A stretch of 58,609 bases of DNA, from positions 1 through 58,609 of the forward strand of contig JAGWNY010000019.1 of assembly GCA_028872915.1 (NCBI GenBank). The letters run 5' to 3'. The DNA comes from Verrucomicrobiota bacterium. GTDB taxonomy: Bacteria > Verrucomicrobiota > Verrucomicrobiia > Limisphaerales > UBA11358. The position numbers were made by a program, and so were the translations under genes. This document shows, in pieces, positions 45,952-53,895 of this stretch. The notes beneath the pieces were generated by a model. The model saw nothing but the letters and a program-made list of their open reading frames with translations. It was not told where the DNA came from and did no database searches. The stretch's first letter is position 1. The number at the start of each line of letters is the position of its first letter.

Positions 45952-48261
45952 TCAGGGCACGCCGCCCGTGCCCGTGGCAACCGTGGCGCCGACGGTGCCT
46001 TGCTGGAAGCCAACACCGACCACGATGCTTTTGATATCGGTGGCTTTCATCTCTGTCTGGCGTCCGCTAATCGTGACCACTTCCGGCGCGTAAATCGTTT
46101 CAAAACCGGAGCGTTGCTCAAGCGCGTGAAGAACGACGCGGAAGTTTGGGTCAGTCAGGATGCTCGTGACCGTGGCCAGCGCGGGGGCGCCCAAGGGATT
46201 GCGGAGCAATTGACCCGCACCCTGGCCGGGACCGGACACCACCTGATCGCTTGACGAAGGAGGAATCAGGCTGGCCACGGTATTGCCCGGAAACGCTCCG
46301 AGCGGATTCGCCGCGGACGTCGGCACCGTGAGCGAAGGCGCGCTGCCGCCGTTGGCCACCACGGTGCCATTGATGAAATTGCCGAGGTACCAATCAAAAC
46401 CGAGCGCGTTCTCGTCGTTCTGATTGACCTCAATAAATCGAGCCTTGATATCCACTTCAGGGGCGACCTGATTCAAGGCCTGGATGGCCCGATCAATCAC
46501 GTCCAATTCCCCAGGCGTGGCCCTGACAAAAAGGAGGCCCAGGCGATCATTGAAGGCAAGGTTTCGCCCCGGAGTGGTCAAATCCACGCCAATGGCTTTG
46601 AAGAAATCAATCGCCGCCGTGCTGATCGAAGCGGTATAACCCGGACGGGTCAAAAAGGCCACGCCGCCTGCTCCGGTGCCCAATGGCCCGGCGCCGCCGG
46701 CACCGCCGGCGCCGCCGCCACCTCCGATTACTCCACCCGCCCCGCCACCGCCGCCGCCCACACCTCCCCCAGCGCCACCCAGGTTAATGCCGCCGCCGGC
46801 GATATTCACGACCGGAACGATGGCGCCGCTGATGGATGTTCCACCATTGCCGCCGCCGCCACTGGAATTGTTGCCACCACCGGATGTTCCGCCCGTTCCG
46901 CCCGTTCCACCCGTTCCACCCGTTCCACCCGCTCCGTTGTTCGCGGTGGCGCCGAAGATTTGCGCGCTAACGCTTTGCATACCCTGGTAAAACGTGTTCG
47001 GGTCCACGTGGAAGACGCGCATTTCCAGCGTGGGCGGCTCGGGTCCGGGCGGCTTGAGGGAAAAAACGACTCCATAATCTTCAACGGAATACTTGATGGG
47101 AGGATTGGCAACCAGTACCAGCGCGTCCAATGCTTCCTGAAGCGTGACATGATTCAATGACAGCTTGACATTGACCGAACTCGCGTCCGCCGGCGCCGAA
47201 GGGGCCGCCGAAGAGGCCACCGGCAGGCCGGTCTGCGGATTGATCTGGGCCGGGGCGCCGGCCCCTCCCGCAAGCGCGCCCGTCTGGTCGGAGGCGGAAG
47301 TTTGATTGGGATTGAAAAGGAAATTGATGCCCATTTTCTCCGGGTCACGCGCCTGGGACTGGTCGGTGAGGTAGCGGATGACCTCGCTCAGGGGCAAGCC
47401 ATCCCATGAGACATTGTCCAATTGAATGCTGTTGAGCTTGCGGTAGATGACTTCGCGGTCAACGCTGGTGTGAACGTCGGTGTTGGTGGCGTAGGGATTG
47501 GGAACCGGCAGGCCGATGCCCAGCTTCGGGTTCCACTCCTTCTCGACTTGAACCATGCGACTTTGCAAGTCACTAACGCGCTTGCGTTGTGCGCGGGCGT
47601 AGTCACCCTCTTTGATCAGACTCAAATAATAATCCGCCGACGAATTGTCGGGGTCCAAAGCGAGTGCCTGGTCCAGTTTGACCGCGGCCTCCTCGAATTT
47701 GCCCATTTCGTAAAGCAGCTTCCCATCCTGCACCAACGTGGCGGCCTGGGTCTTCTTGACGCTGACCAGCGGCACCTCCGCGAGAGTGACTTGATCGGGC
47801 ATCCGGCCTTTCATCGCCGCCAGCAACTCATCATTTCTTTTCTTAAATTCAATGGCCGCCGGATTTGTGGGGTCCACCTTCAAAACGCGGGTCACTTGGG
47901 CGTCGGCTTCCACCAGATCGCCGTTGCGCTGCGCGCGCCGCGCCAATTCGAGCCGGACGATCGAGAAGCCCGCAATCGTTTGCGCGGTTTCAGCCGGAAT
48001 GCCCGGTCCGATGTTTTGCGTCAATCTGTACGCGTCTTCATAAAGATTGGCGGCAGTCTGCAGGTCGCCATGGGCGGCGGCCGCCTGGGCTTTGGCCAGC
48101 GTTTGGCGAAGCACAATGGTGTTCGCCTGGTTCAACACCGCCTGGTTGACGGCCATCTGTGCCGCATTGGAGGCCGCATTGGGAGGGGGTTGGGCCGGCG
48201 CCCCGGCAATCCCCAACAATAAAATCAGAACGCCTGTCGGAAAAAATGCTGCTTTTGTCAT
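45952..48261 (-). CDS. N-terminal part of a split secretin (PilQ/GspD-like) with TPR and Gly-rich insert
   Basis: 769 residues. A signal peptide (1-23) is followed by TPR-like helices (about 45-220, GKFEEAAVKLDQALALDPDN). An STN-type secretin N-domain spans about 275-405 (VSWDGLPLSEVIRYLTDQ and NVKLSLNHVTLQEALDAL). A second N-domain begins at MRVFHVDP and is interrupted by a Gly-rich stretch (442-545). From about 605, DIKARFIEVNQNDENALGFD to SGRQTEMKATDIKSIVVGVG is the first half of the secretin barrel domain; the protein then stops (GTGGVP). The remaining barrel blocks are in the next gene. The product would form the outer-membrane gate for the pilus or secretion machine. It matches Amuc_1098 in position. 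Confidence 0.9.
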   Translation of the reverse strand: MTKAAFFPTGVLILLLGIAGAPAQPPPNAASNAAQMAVNQAVLNQANTIVLRQTLAKAQAAAAHGDLQTAANLYEDAYRLTQNIGPGIPAETAQTIAGFSIVRLELARRAQRNGDLVEADAQVTRVLKVDPTNPAAIEFKKRNDELLAAMKGRMPDQVTLAEVPLVSVKKTQAATLVQDGKLLYEMGKFEEAAVKLDQALALDPDNSSADYYLSLIKEGDYARAQRKRVSDLQSRMVQVEKEWNPKLGIGLPVPNPYATNTDVHTSVDREVIYRKLNSIQLDNVSWDGLPLSEVIRYLTDQSQARDPEKMGINFLFNPNQTSASDQTGALAGGAGAPAQINPQTGLPVASSAAPSAPADASSVNVKLSLNHVTLQEALDALVLVANPPIKYSVEDYGVVFSLKPPGPEPPTLEMRVFHVDPNTFYQGMQSVSAQIFGATANNGAGGTGGTGGTGGTGGTSGGGNNSSGGGGNGGTSISGAIVPVVNIAGGGINLGGAGGGVGGGGGGAGGVIGGGGGAGGAGGAGPLGTGAGGVAFLTRPGYTASISTAAIDFFKAIGVDLTTPGRNLAFNDRLGLLFVRATPGELDVIDRAIQALNQVAPEVDIKARFIEVNQNDENALGFDWYLGNFINGTVVANGGSAPSLTVPTSAANPLGAFPGNTVASLIPPSSSDQVVSGPGQGAGQLLRNPLGAPALATVTSILTDPNFRVVLHALEQRSGFETIYAPEVVTISGRQTEMKATDIKSIVVGVGFQQGTVGATVATGTGGVP
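46886..46930. repeat. Five 9-bp tandem repeats in the secretin Gly-rich insert
   Basis: The unit GTTCC[G/A]CCC is repeated five times. It encodes the Gly-Gly-Thr run of the insert, so repeat number could vary by slippage without a frameshift. Confidence 0.85.
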
Positions 48262-48297
48262 GATGTCGAAATCGTCGTCTTCAAACCGCGCAACCAG

Positions 48298-49089
48298 TTA
48301 CGGCTGGTACCGCAAAAGGTATTTTTTCTGGTTTGATTGGGCCAACAATACCACTGTGTTTTGGTCTATGGCAATAACATTGTATTGATCGCCCGCAAAA
48401 TTCAATTGGTCGCCAACCCGCAACCCGCGCCGGGTGATTCTTTCCGGCGAATACTTCAAATCCGCCGAATATCCTTCCACCTGCCGCCAAGCTTTTCCGG
48501 CCTGTAACGTCGCCATCCGGCCATCCGGAAACGTCAACGTCAGCGACGTGGGATTGTCAGGCGGGCCGGTGACAGCGGTCAACGTAAAAACGCCGTTGAT
48601 CCTTTCGCCCTTGGAAATGTAATGCCGTTTCACGTTGCGCTGCCACCGATATGGCGCGGCTTGGTTCTGGACCGCCAGCACGTAGCGCGGCTGGGCGCCA
48701 AAATTGGTGAGCACGGACTCCAACTGCACGGAAAAGTAAAGCCGGTTGATTTTTGTGATGACCGCGGCGTAGGGGCCCACCTCGCGGCCGGTGACGAGCT
48801 TGATCAATTTTCCCTGCTCAGTCCGTTCCCATTGCACCGGATTGAACAACTTGTTTGTTTCCGAGAAATCCAATTGGTACGGCTCGCCCAGCCGCCGCAT
48901 GGCGGCGTCCTCCCGCGACAAGCTCAGCGCCGGCAAGGGTTGCGGCGCGCCAAAATATGTGGTACGGAGATTGGCCATGTATTGCTTGTCGGCCATGATG
49001 GCAAACCACATCCCCACCAGCACGCCCACCAGCCCGAGCAGGATGACGCTTAGGATGATCTTCTCGTAATGTTTTTTGACGAATTCCAT
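48298..49089 (-). CDS. Single-pass membrane protein of the pilus/secretin cluster (Amuc_1099-like position)
   Basis: 263 residues. A cytoplasmic start MEFVKKHYEK is followed by one helix (about 11-32) and a periplasmic domain. The C-terminal 100 residues (YISKGERINGVFTLTAV to NFAGDQYNVIAIDQNTVVLLA) have the small beta-barrel look of PilP/GspC HR domains. Such proteins link the inner-membrane PilMNO complex to the secretin, and its place between the PilO-like gene and the secretin fits. The gene order matches Amuc_1099. The PilP comparison is inference. Confidence 0.7.
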   Translation of the reverse strand: MEFVKKHYEKIILSVILLGLVGVLVGMWFAIMADKQYMANLRTTYFGAPQPLPALSLSREDAAMRRLGEPYQLDFSETNKLFNPVQWERTEQGKLIKLVTGREVGPYAAVITKINRLYFSVQLESVLTNFGAQPRYVLAVQNQAAPYRWQRNVKRHYISKGERINGVFTLTAVTGPPDNPTSLTLTFPDGRMATLQAGKAWRQVEGYSADLKYSPERITRRGLRVGDQLNFAGDQYNVIAIDQNTVVLLAQSNQKKYLLRYQP

Positions 49090-49090
49090 C

Positions 49091-49969
49091 TCAATTTCCG
49101 GGTAATAGCCTCACCACCACCACCTCCATCGTCACGCTCAACATTTGTTCGTTCAGCACCATCTGCATGCCGCCGGCCATCACCGGCGCCGCGGCTGGCG
49201 CCGGCGCCCCGTTGTTTGATCCCGCCGCCGGCGCCTGGGCCGGCTGAACGCTGATGCTTTTGACAATGAACGCGTGCGGCGAGGAGGCAAATCCCTGAAG
49301 AACGTGCGTCAATTCGCTTGTGAAGCCGCGAAACGTCACCTGGTAAGGCGTCATGGCCGCAATGTCATTGGTCGTCGCAACGTCTTGAAGATAATCCGTC
49401 GGCGGACCCTGCGCGTCGTCCGGCGAAACGGCGATTCGCTGGATGCCGTCCAGCGCATTCACCTGCGCGGCGAACAGGACCTGGCAAATCGCCTTGACTT
49501 CTCCCAACTGCGTCGAAATGGACCCCAGGCTGCCCGGAGCGTAAATGGACAACGGCATCAGGGAGTCGAAAGAGAAATTGTAAAGAGGCGGTATTTGAAC
49601 GTTCGCATCGGCCGCTTCGGAACGCAGGTCGGCGATGGTCTGGTGAAAATTGACGCTGAAGGATTCGTTCGAGAGGTTGTTGGTGGGAATGGGCGCGATG
49701 GGCTGGAAATATTCGTCCGCCTGTTGAATCCAGGCCTCCAATCCTGCGTTGTTATCGTTCGCGGTGCGGATGTTGTCAATTTTGGAATTTCCGGCGGAAG
49801 GCCGGTGCAAAGCGGCGGTCTGGAGTTTGCCGTAAATTTCATTGAGTTGCGCCCGCGCCGTCGCATTCGAGTGCCAGCCGTTGAAAACGTAAACGGCCGT
49901 CGCCGCCAGCGCGGCCAGGGCGGCGGCCAGGCCGATGGCAAAAAAAAGGTTGCGCTTGAGCCAGCTCAT
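49091..49969 (-). CDS. PilO-like/Amuc_1100-like inner-membrane protein
   Basis: 292 residues. It has a short cytoplasmic start, one helix (about 9-28) and a coiled segment (30-60). A periplasmic alpha/beta region ends with VTFRGFTSELTHVLQGFASS, a Pro/Ala linker and a last strand EQMLSVTMEVVVVRL. This layout, including the linker, resembles Akkermansia Amuc_1100 (317 residues), a PilO-type protein known as a TLR2 ligand. Here too it follows the PilM gene, one base apart, and precedes an Amuc_1099-type gene and the secretin. The resemblance is from memory of the family and needs an alignment. Confidence 0.75.
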   Translation of the reverse strand: MSWLKRNLFFAIGLAAALAALAATAVYVFNGWHSNATARAQLNEIYGKLQTAALHRPSAGNSKIDNIRTANDNNAGLEAWIQQADEYFQPIAPIPTNNLSNESFSVNFHQTIADLRSEAADANVQIPPLYNFSFDSLMPLSIYAPGSLGSISTQLGEVKAICQVLFAAQVNALDGIQRIAVSPDDAQGPPTDYLQDVATTNDIAAMTPYQVTFRGFTSELTHVLQGFASSPHAFIVKSISVQPAQAPAAGSNNGAPAPAAAPVMAGGMQMVLNEQMLSVTMEVVVVRLLPGN

Positions 49970-49970
49970 G

Positions 49971-51722
49971 TCAGAACGTCAGTGCTTTTTTGGGGGCCGC
50001 GGTAACCGTAAACGTAAACGTGCCGTTGGCGTCCACGGCGGAGATTTGCGCCGACGGTTGCACCGATTGCGGGTCAAAGGCGGGCGTCGCTTTGAGTTCC
50101 TTGTCCAACTGGTAAACCACTTCATTGTTTGCCCCCGGATCCACTGACGACAAATCAACGGCCCGGCAGACCAGCGTGAGGGAATTTGTCTGGCCGGTGG
50201 CGGGCGCCGCGGCGGGCACCGGACCATTTCCGGCGGGAACGGCCCCCGCCGGTATCAATTGCTCAACCCAGATGCCGGCCTGGATGCCTGGCCGACGGGT
50301 CGAAAATTTCTTCTCAATGTCATTCTCCGCGCGGATCAGAGCGCCGCGCAATTGCGAAAAGAGGTCTCCCCAATAGTATCGCTCCGACATCCACGTTGTG
50401 ATCTCGCCCGCTTTCTGTTCCGTGGCCTGCAACCGGGACCATGCCCCCTCAAACCGCGTCAACCGGCTTTCGACCTGCGCGACTTCGGGTTGCAGACGCG
50501 TGATTTCATCCTGCTTTTCGCTTGCCAGTTTCTGGAACATGAAGCCCACCGCGGCGCCCACCAATGCCAGCAAAAAAATCGCGGCCAGAAAATACGGTTT
50601 TTTCTCATTGAACGCCCGCCATCGCAGCGTGCTTTCGGGCATTAAATTCATCTCCACCGGGCAGTTCGCCAGGTTCCGCAGTCCCAGCCCGACGACTTCT
50701 CCCAGCGAATGGGCGACCTTCGCCAATTCCTCGAGGGCGATGGATGGATCAATCTGGATGTTGCGGAACGGATTGAAATATTCCACCGGAACGCTGAGTT
50801 TCTCCGCAAAAAACTGCGCGGTATAAGGCATGATGCTGGCGCCGCCTGAAAGAAACAGGCGCGCGGGAGCGGACCCGCCTTGCTGCCCGCGATAAAACTG
50901 CAAGGTTTGGTTCACCTGGATGTGCAGCTTCGTCATGAATTGGCGCGCAATTTTGGAAATGGCCGCCTGGTTGGGATTTTCCGGCTCTTCGTAAGCGCCG
51001 CCCAAACTCACGAATCCTTCCGCGATTTTGATCTGCTCGGCGTCGTCAAATTTCAGTTTGGCTTCGTGCGCGAAATCCTGCGTAATGGCGTTGGCGCCCA
51101 GGTTGATGCTCCGTGAGAAGACCTTCCCTTTTTCAAAGAAAAGCAGCGTGCTTGTCTTGGCCCCGATGTCCAGCAACAGCGTGCAATCCTCCAAGTCGCT
51201 GTAATTGTAGCGAAAGGCGTTGCACAGCGCCGCCGGCGAGGCGTCGCACAAATTCAAACGCAGCCTGGCTTCCTGCGCCACCCGGAAAAGCCCTTCCACA
51301 ATTTCCGATTTCACCGCCACCAGCAACACCTCCAGTTCGCCGCCCGTCGCCGAGCCAAGTATCTGGTAATCCCACACCACTTCGGCCAGCGGAAAGGGAA
51401 CGTTTTGCTGCGCCTCGTATTGGATGATCTGCGTGACCTTTCCCGCGTCCACCGGCGGCAATTTCACGAATTTTGAAAAGACGTGGAATCCCGGAGCGCA
51501 CACGTTGGCGTTCCTGGATTTGAAACCGTGTTCGGCCAGCGCTTCCTGGAGCGCCTTGAAAATGGCCTTTTCCCGCGTCGTTTCCTGCGCGCCCTCCAAA
51601 CCCAGGGGCTTGAGCACAAAACGCTTCAGCCCCAAACCACCCGCGTCGGTGATTTGAAACTCCGCCAGTTTAAGGCTGCCGGCTCCGAAGTCAATCGCCA
51701 GAAATGTTTTGAGGTTTAACAT
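49971..51722 (-). CDS. pilM: PilM-PilN fusion protein
   Basis: 583 residues. Residues about 5-355 are an FtsA/actin-like PilM domain with phosphate loops AIDFGAGSLKLAEF, LLLDIGAKTSTLLFF and the adenosine motif LFLSGGASIMP. The PilN signature MNLMPESTLRWRAF (from about 358) follows at once, with one membrane helix (about 377-396), a coiled coil (398-440) and a periplasmic ferredoxin-like region. In most type IV pilus systems these are two proteins, joined by the PilN N-terminal peptide binding PilM; here that contact is covalent. The ATG at 51722 is chosen over a TTG one codon upstream. It heads the operon pilMN, PilO-like, PilP-like, secretin N, secretin C and exonuclease. Confidence 0.9.
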   Translation of the reverse strand: MLNLKTFLAIDFGAGSLKLAEFQITDAGGLGLKRFVLKPLGLEGAQETTREKAIFKALQEALAEHGFKSRNANVCAPGFHVFSKFVKLPPVDAGKVTQIIQYEAQQNVPFPLAEVVWDYQILGSATGGELEVLLVAVKSEIVEGLFRVAQEARLRLNLCDASPAALCNAFRYNYSDLEDCTLLLDIGAKTSTLLFFEKGKVFSRSINLGANAITQDFAHEAKLKFDDAEQIKIAEGFVSLGGAYEEPENPNQAAISKIARQFMTKLHIQVNQTLQFYRGQQGGSAPARLFLSGGASIMPYTAQFFAEKLSVPVEYFNPFRNIQIDPSIALEELAKVAHSLGEVVGLGLRNLANCPVEMNLMPESTLRWRAFNEKKPYFLAAIFLLALVGAAVGFMFQKLASEKQDEITRLQPEVAQVESRLTRFEGAWSRLQATEQKAGEITTWMSERYYWGDLFSQLRGALIRAENDIEKKFSTRRPGIQAGIWVEQLIPAGAVPAGNGPVPAAAPATGQTNSLTLVCRAVDLSSVDPGANNEVVYQLDKELKATPAFDPQSVQPSAQISAVDANGTFTFTVTAAPKKALTF

Positions 51723-51751
51723 CAAAAGCTGCTCACGTGATTGCTGTCAAT

Positions 51752-51778
51752 AAAAAATCCCCGGCATTCGTGACCGGG
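51752..51778 (-). terminator. Attenuator-like hairpin in the pilM leader
   Basis: On the minus strand, CCCGG and CCGGG form a stem around 9 bases, followed after one or two bases by TTTTTT. It lies 30 bases before the pilM start and downstream of a possible promoter, so it could be a leader attenuator; the short stem makes this uncertain. Confidence 0.4.
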
Positions 51779-51798
51779 TCTCATGGCAGCCAGTGTTC

Positions 51799-51825
51799 AT
51801 TATCGAAATTTTCGCCGCCGGTCAA
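51799..51825 (-). promoter_or_regulatory. Possible promoter of the pilus/secretin operon
   Basis: TTGACC and GATAAT on the minus strand are separated by 15 bases, somewhat short. It lies upstream of the hairpin at 51752-51778. Confidence 0.3.
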
Positions 51826-51938
51826 TGGAAATTGCGCCAAAAAGCGGTGAAATTTTTGCGCCGCGGATCAAACGGGTTCCCATCCCCGCCCTCCGCATCG
51901 CCGCGGCGAAATCATTCTGAAGTCTGAAATTCAGCCTC

Positions 51939-52105
51939 AGAGCGCGTCTGAAAAATAGGCCGGCAATGGGATTGCGAGCGCGGCTGGCTGGCCGGCGAGG
52001 CGCGACAAGGGAGCATATTCGGGAGAAATCTGTGACCGAGGAGCAACAAAGCCAGCCAGCCAGCCCCGCCGCAAGACCGCCAGGAATATTTTTCAGACAC
52101 GCTCT
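51939..52105 (-). repeat. MITE-like fold-back element, family B
   Basis: A complete 167-bp element with 19-bp ends AGAGCGCGTCTGAAAAATA and TATTTTTCAGACACGCTCT, matching at 18 of 19 positions. Inner arms GCGGCTGGCTGGC and GCCAGCCAGCC also pair. Read on the minus strand, the centre contains ATGCTCCCTTGTCGCGCC, like the centre of family A. Its outermost base completes the stop codon of the gene upstream. Outside this element, the promoter and the hairpin, I see nothing in 51723-52104. Confidence 0.85.
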
Positions 52106-53013
52106 CAAGGATTCACGGGCACCTGGTTCGGCGAATCAATCACCGGCAACGCGTGTGGCGCAACCCGCGGAACGCCGCCCACCACCGCGATGCTGCCATT
52201 CCCCAGCATTTCAAGCCGCGGCCTGTCCTTCCACAAATCGTAAACGCTCTCGCTCAGGATTGAACCATCCGGCGCAATGACGGCATAAATAAAGGACCGC
52301 GCGCCGCTTTGATAGAGCACGTGGAGATCGCTCCGCTCGTCCAGTTCCGCCTGCGGCGTGCTGAAGGAAACCATCGGCCCGATCGCCTCCGCCTTGAAGA
52401 TGCGCGACCGGGACTGATTGCTGACCAGCACATAGAGGCGCAACTGCCGTTGCAAATAATTCGCCTCTTCCAAAATATATTTCCTCACCTCAGGCGCCCG
52501 ATTGGTCACGCCGGCCGGCAGCGGCACCCCAAAATCACGCTGCCACAATTCCGCGCCGTCAATGATGTCGAATGGCGCCGGCGCGCTGCTCACGTCCTTG
52601 CCCCACGCGGCAATATGCACCATGGCAACCACCTGATAGGAGCCGAGCTTGTTGAGCGCGAAATACGGGGCCAAATTCACGCGCTTAATCGCAACTTCCA
52701 TGCTCCCCAGATCGAAAGGCCCCACCACCGGCGGCTGGGACTTTTGGGGAGGCGCATATTGTCCGTCCGCGGACGTCACCCCAAACGTCAGCCAATCCCG
52801 ATCCGCGCCCAGGTGGAGCGTCTGGCCTGAATCATTGAAAACGCGCACCGTCGCCGGCAGCGATTCGCCGGGAAGAAATTCCTTTTGCGACAGCGAGACC
52901 TGTACCCGCACCACTTGCCCCGGGGCGCCAAACACCCCAAGCAATGCCAGCGCGAAAATGGCCGGGAAGAATTTCATTTCAAACATGAACATCTTAAACC
53001 CCTTCCCGTTCAT
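52105..53013 (-). CDS. Exported protein of unknown function
   Basis: 302 residues from the ATG at 53013, which has GAGG a few bases upstream; ATGs at 52992 and 52977 are alternatives. A signal peptide ending near GVFGAPG is followed by a beta-sandwich of the intracellular protease-inhibitor/BsuPI-like kind (LSQKEFLPGESLPATVRVFNDSGQTLHLGADRDWLTF) and a C-terminal region with DLHVLYQSGARSFIYAVIAPDG. No catalytic motif is visible. It is co-oriented with the SDR gene 50 bases upstream. The TGA stop is formed with the first base of the adjoining MITE, and a second in-frame TGA lies four codons on inside the MITE. Confidence 0.75.
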   Translation of the reverse strand: MNGKGFKMFMFEMKFFPAIFALALLGVFGAPGQVVRVQVSLSQKEFLPGESLPATVRVFNDSGQTLHLGADRDWLTFGVTSADGQYAPPQKSQPPVVGPFDLGSMEVAIKRVNLAPYFALNKLGSYQVVAMVHIAAWGKDVSSAPAPFDIIDGAELWQRDFGVPLPAGVTNRAPEVRKYILEEANYLQRQLRLYVLVSNQSRSRIFKAEAIGPMVSFSTPQAELDERSDLHVLYQSGARSFIYAVIAPDGSILSESVYDLWKDRPRLEMLGNGSIAVVGGVPRVAPHALPVIDSPNQVPVNP

Positions 53014-53063
53014 CGCAACCTCAAATACAATTCCTTGCGCCAAAAGGCATGGCCGCCCGGCCA

Positions 53064-53750
53064 TCAGCCAAACCGCCGGATGGCCATTTCCGGCACGTCC
53101 ACGTTCGGCGGCTGTTTCAAGAGAAAGACCACAATCTCCGCAAGATCTTGCGCCCGTATCATGGGTTGGCCTTGCAACCGCCGGCCCAAATCGGTCCCCT
53201 TGATCAAATCGGTTTCCACTCCGCCGGGGCACAGGCTGTGAATATGCACCCCCAAGGACCGCCCTTCGATTGCCAGGCAGCGCGCGAAGCCCAGAAATCC
53301 ATGCTTGCTCGCCGAATACGCCGCCTGCCCGCGATATCCTTGCAGGGCCGAGCTGCTGATCACGTTCACGATCCGTCCGCGGCGCCGCGCCAATTCCGGA
53401 AGCGTCTGGCGGCATATCAAAAACGGGGCCGTTAAATTGACGCGCAGCACCCGCTCCCAATCCGCCAGCGAAATTTCCTCCGCGTTCTTTTCGAGAAAGA
53501 CGCCGGCATTATTCACCACGCAGTCCAGCCTCCCCAAATGCTCCAGCGCCAGGGAAACGGCGCCGGGAATCGCTGCCGAATCTGAAAAATCGCACGCGAT
53601 AAATTTTCCAGCGACCGAACGCGGGGGCTTGCTTCGGGAAATGAGCGCCAGCTTCATCTTTTCGCGCTCCAGCGCCCTCGCTATAGCCAGGCCGATCCCA
53701 CGGCTCGCGCCGGTTACAATGGCCGTTCTGCCCGTCAGAGAGACACTCAT
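53064..53750 (-). CDS. Short-chain dehydrogenase/reductase
   Basis: 228 residues from MSVSLTGRTAIVTG; an upstream in-frame ATG adds 15 unconserved residues. The classical SDR motifs are TGASRGIG (13-20), NNAG (80-83), S132, Y145 and K149. The Rossmann fold binds NAD(P)H, and the position after strand 2 (SRS with following basic residues) suggests NADPH. Substrate is unknown. It is divergent from hemH. Confidence 0.92.
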   Translation of the reverse strand: MSVSLTGRTAIVTGASRGIGLAIARALEREKMKLALISRSKPPRSVAGKFIACDFSDSAAIPGAVSLALEHLGRLDCVVNNAGVFLEKNAEEISLADWERVLRVNLTAPFLICRQTLPELARRRGRIVNVISSSALQGYRGQAAYSASKHGFLGFARCLAIEGRSLGVHIHSLCPGGVETDLIKGTDLGRRLQGQPMIRAQDLAEIVVFLLKQPPNVDVPEMAIRRFG

Positions 53751-53895
53751 TCGATTGGCCAAACAATAGCCATTGGCGCGTCGTCCGCCAGTCATTTTGC
53801 CATGCTCCCCTTCCAGCGCCGGAATTTGATCATTGGATGATCGGACAATTCAAGAATCCCCTTTTCCCCCTGCCCTGTTCTGCTTAACTGTCTCC

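Noticed and set aside
46676-46990. Pro-rich plus-strand open frame
   Set aside because: It is the complement of the Gly-rich codons of the secretin insert.
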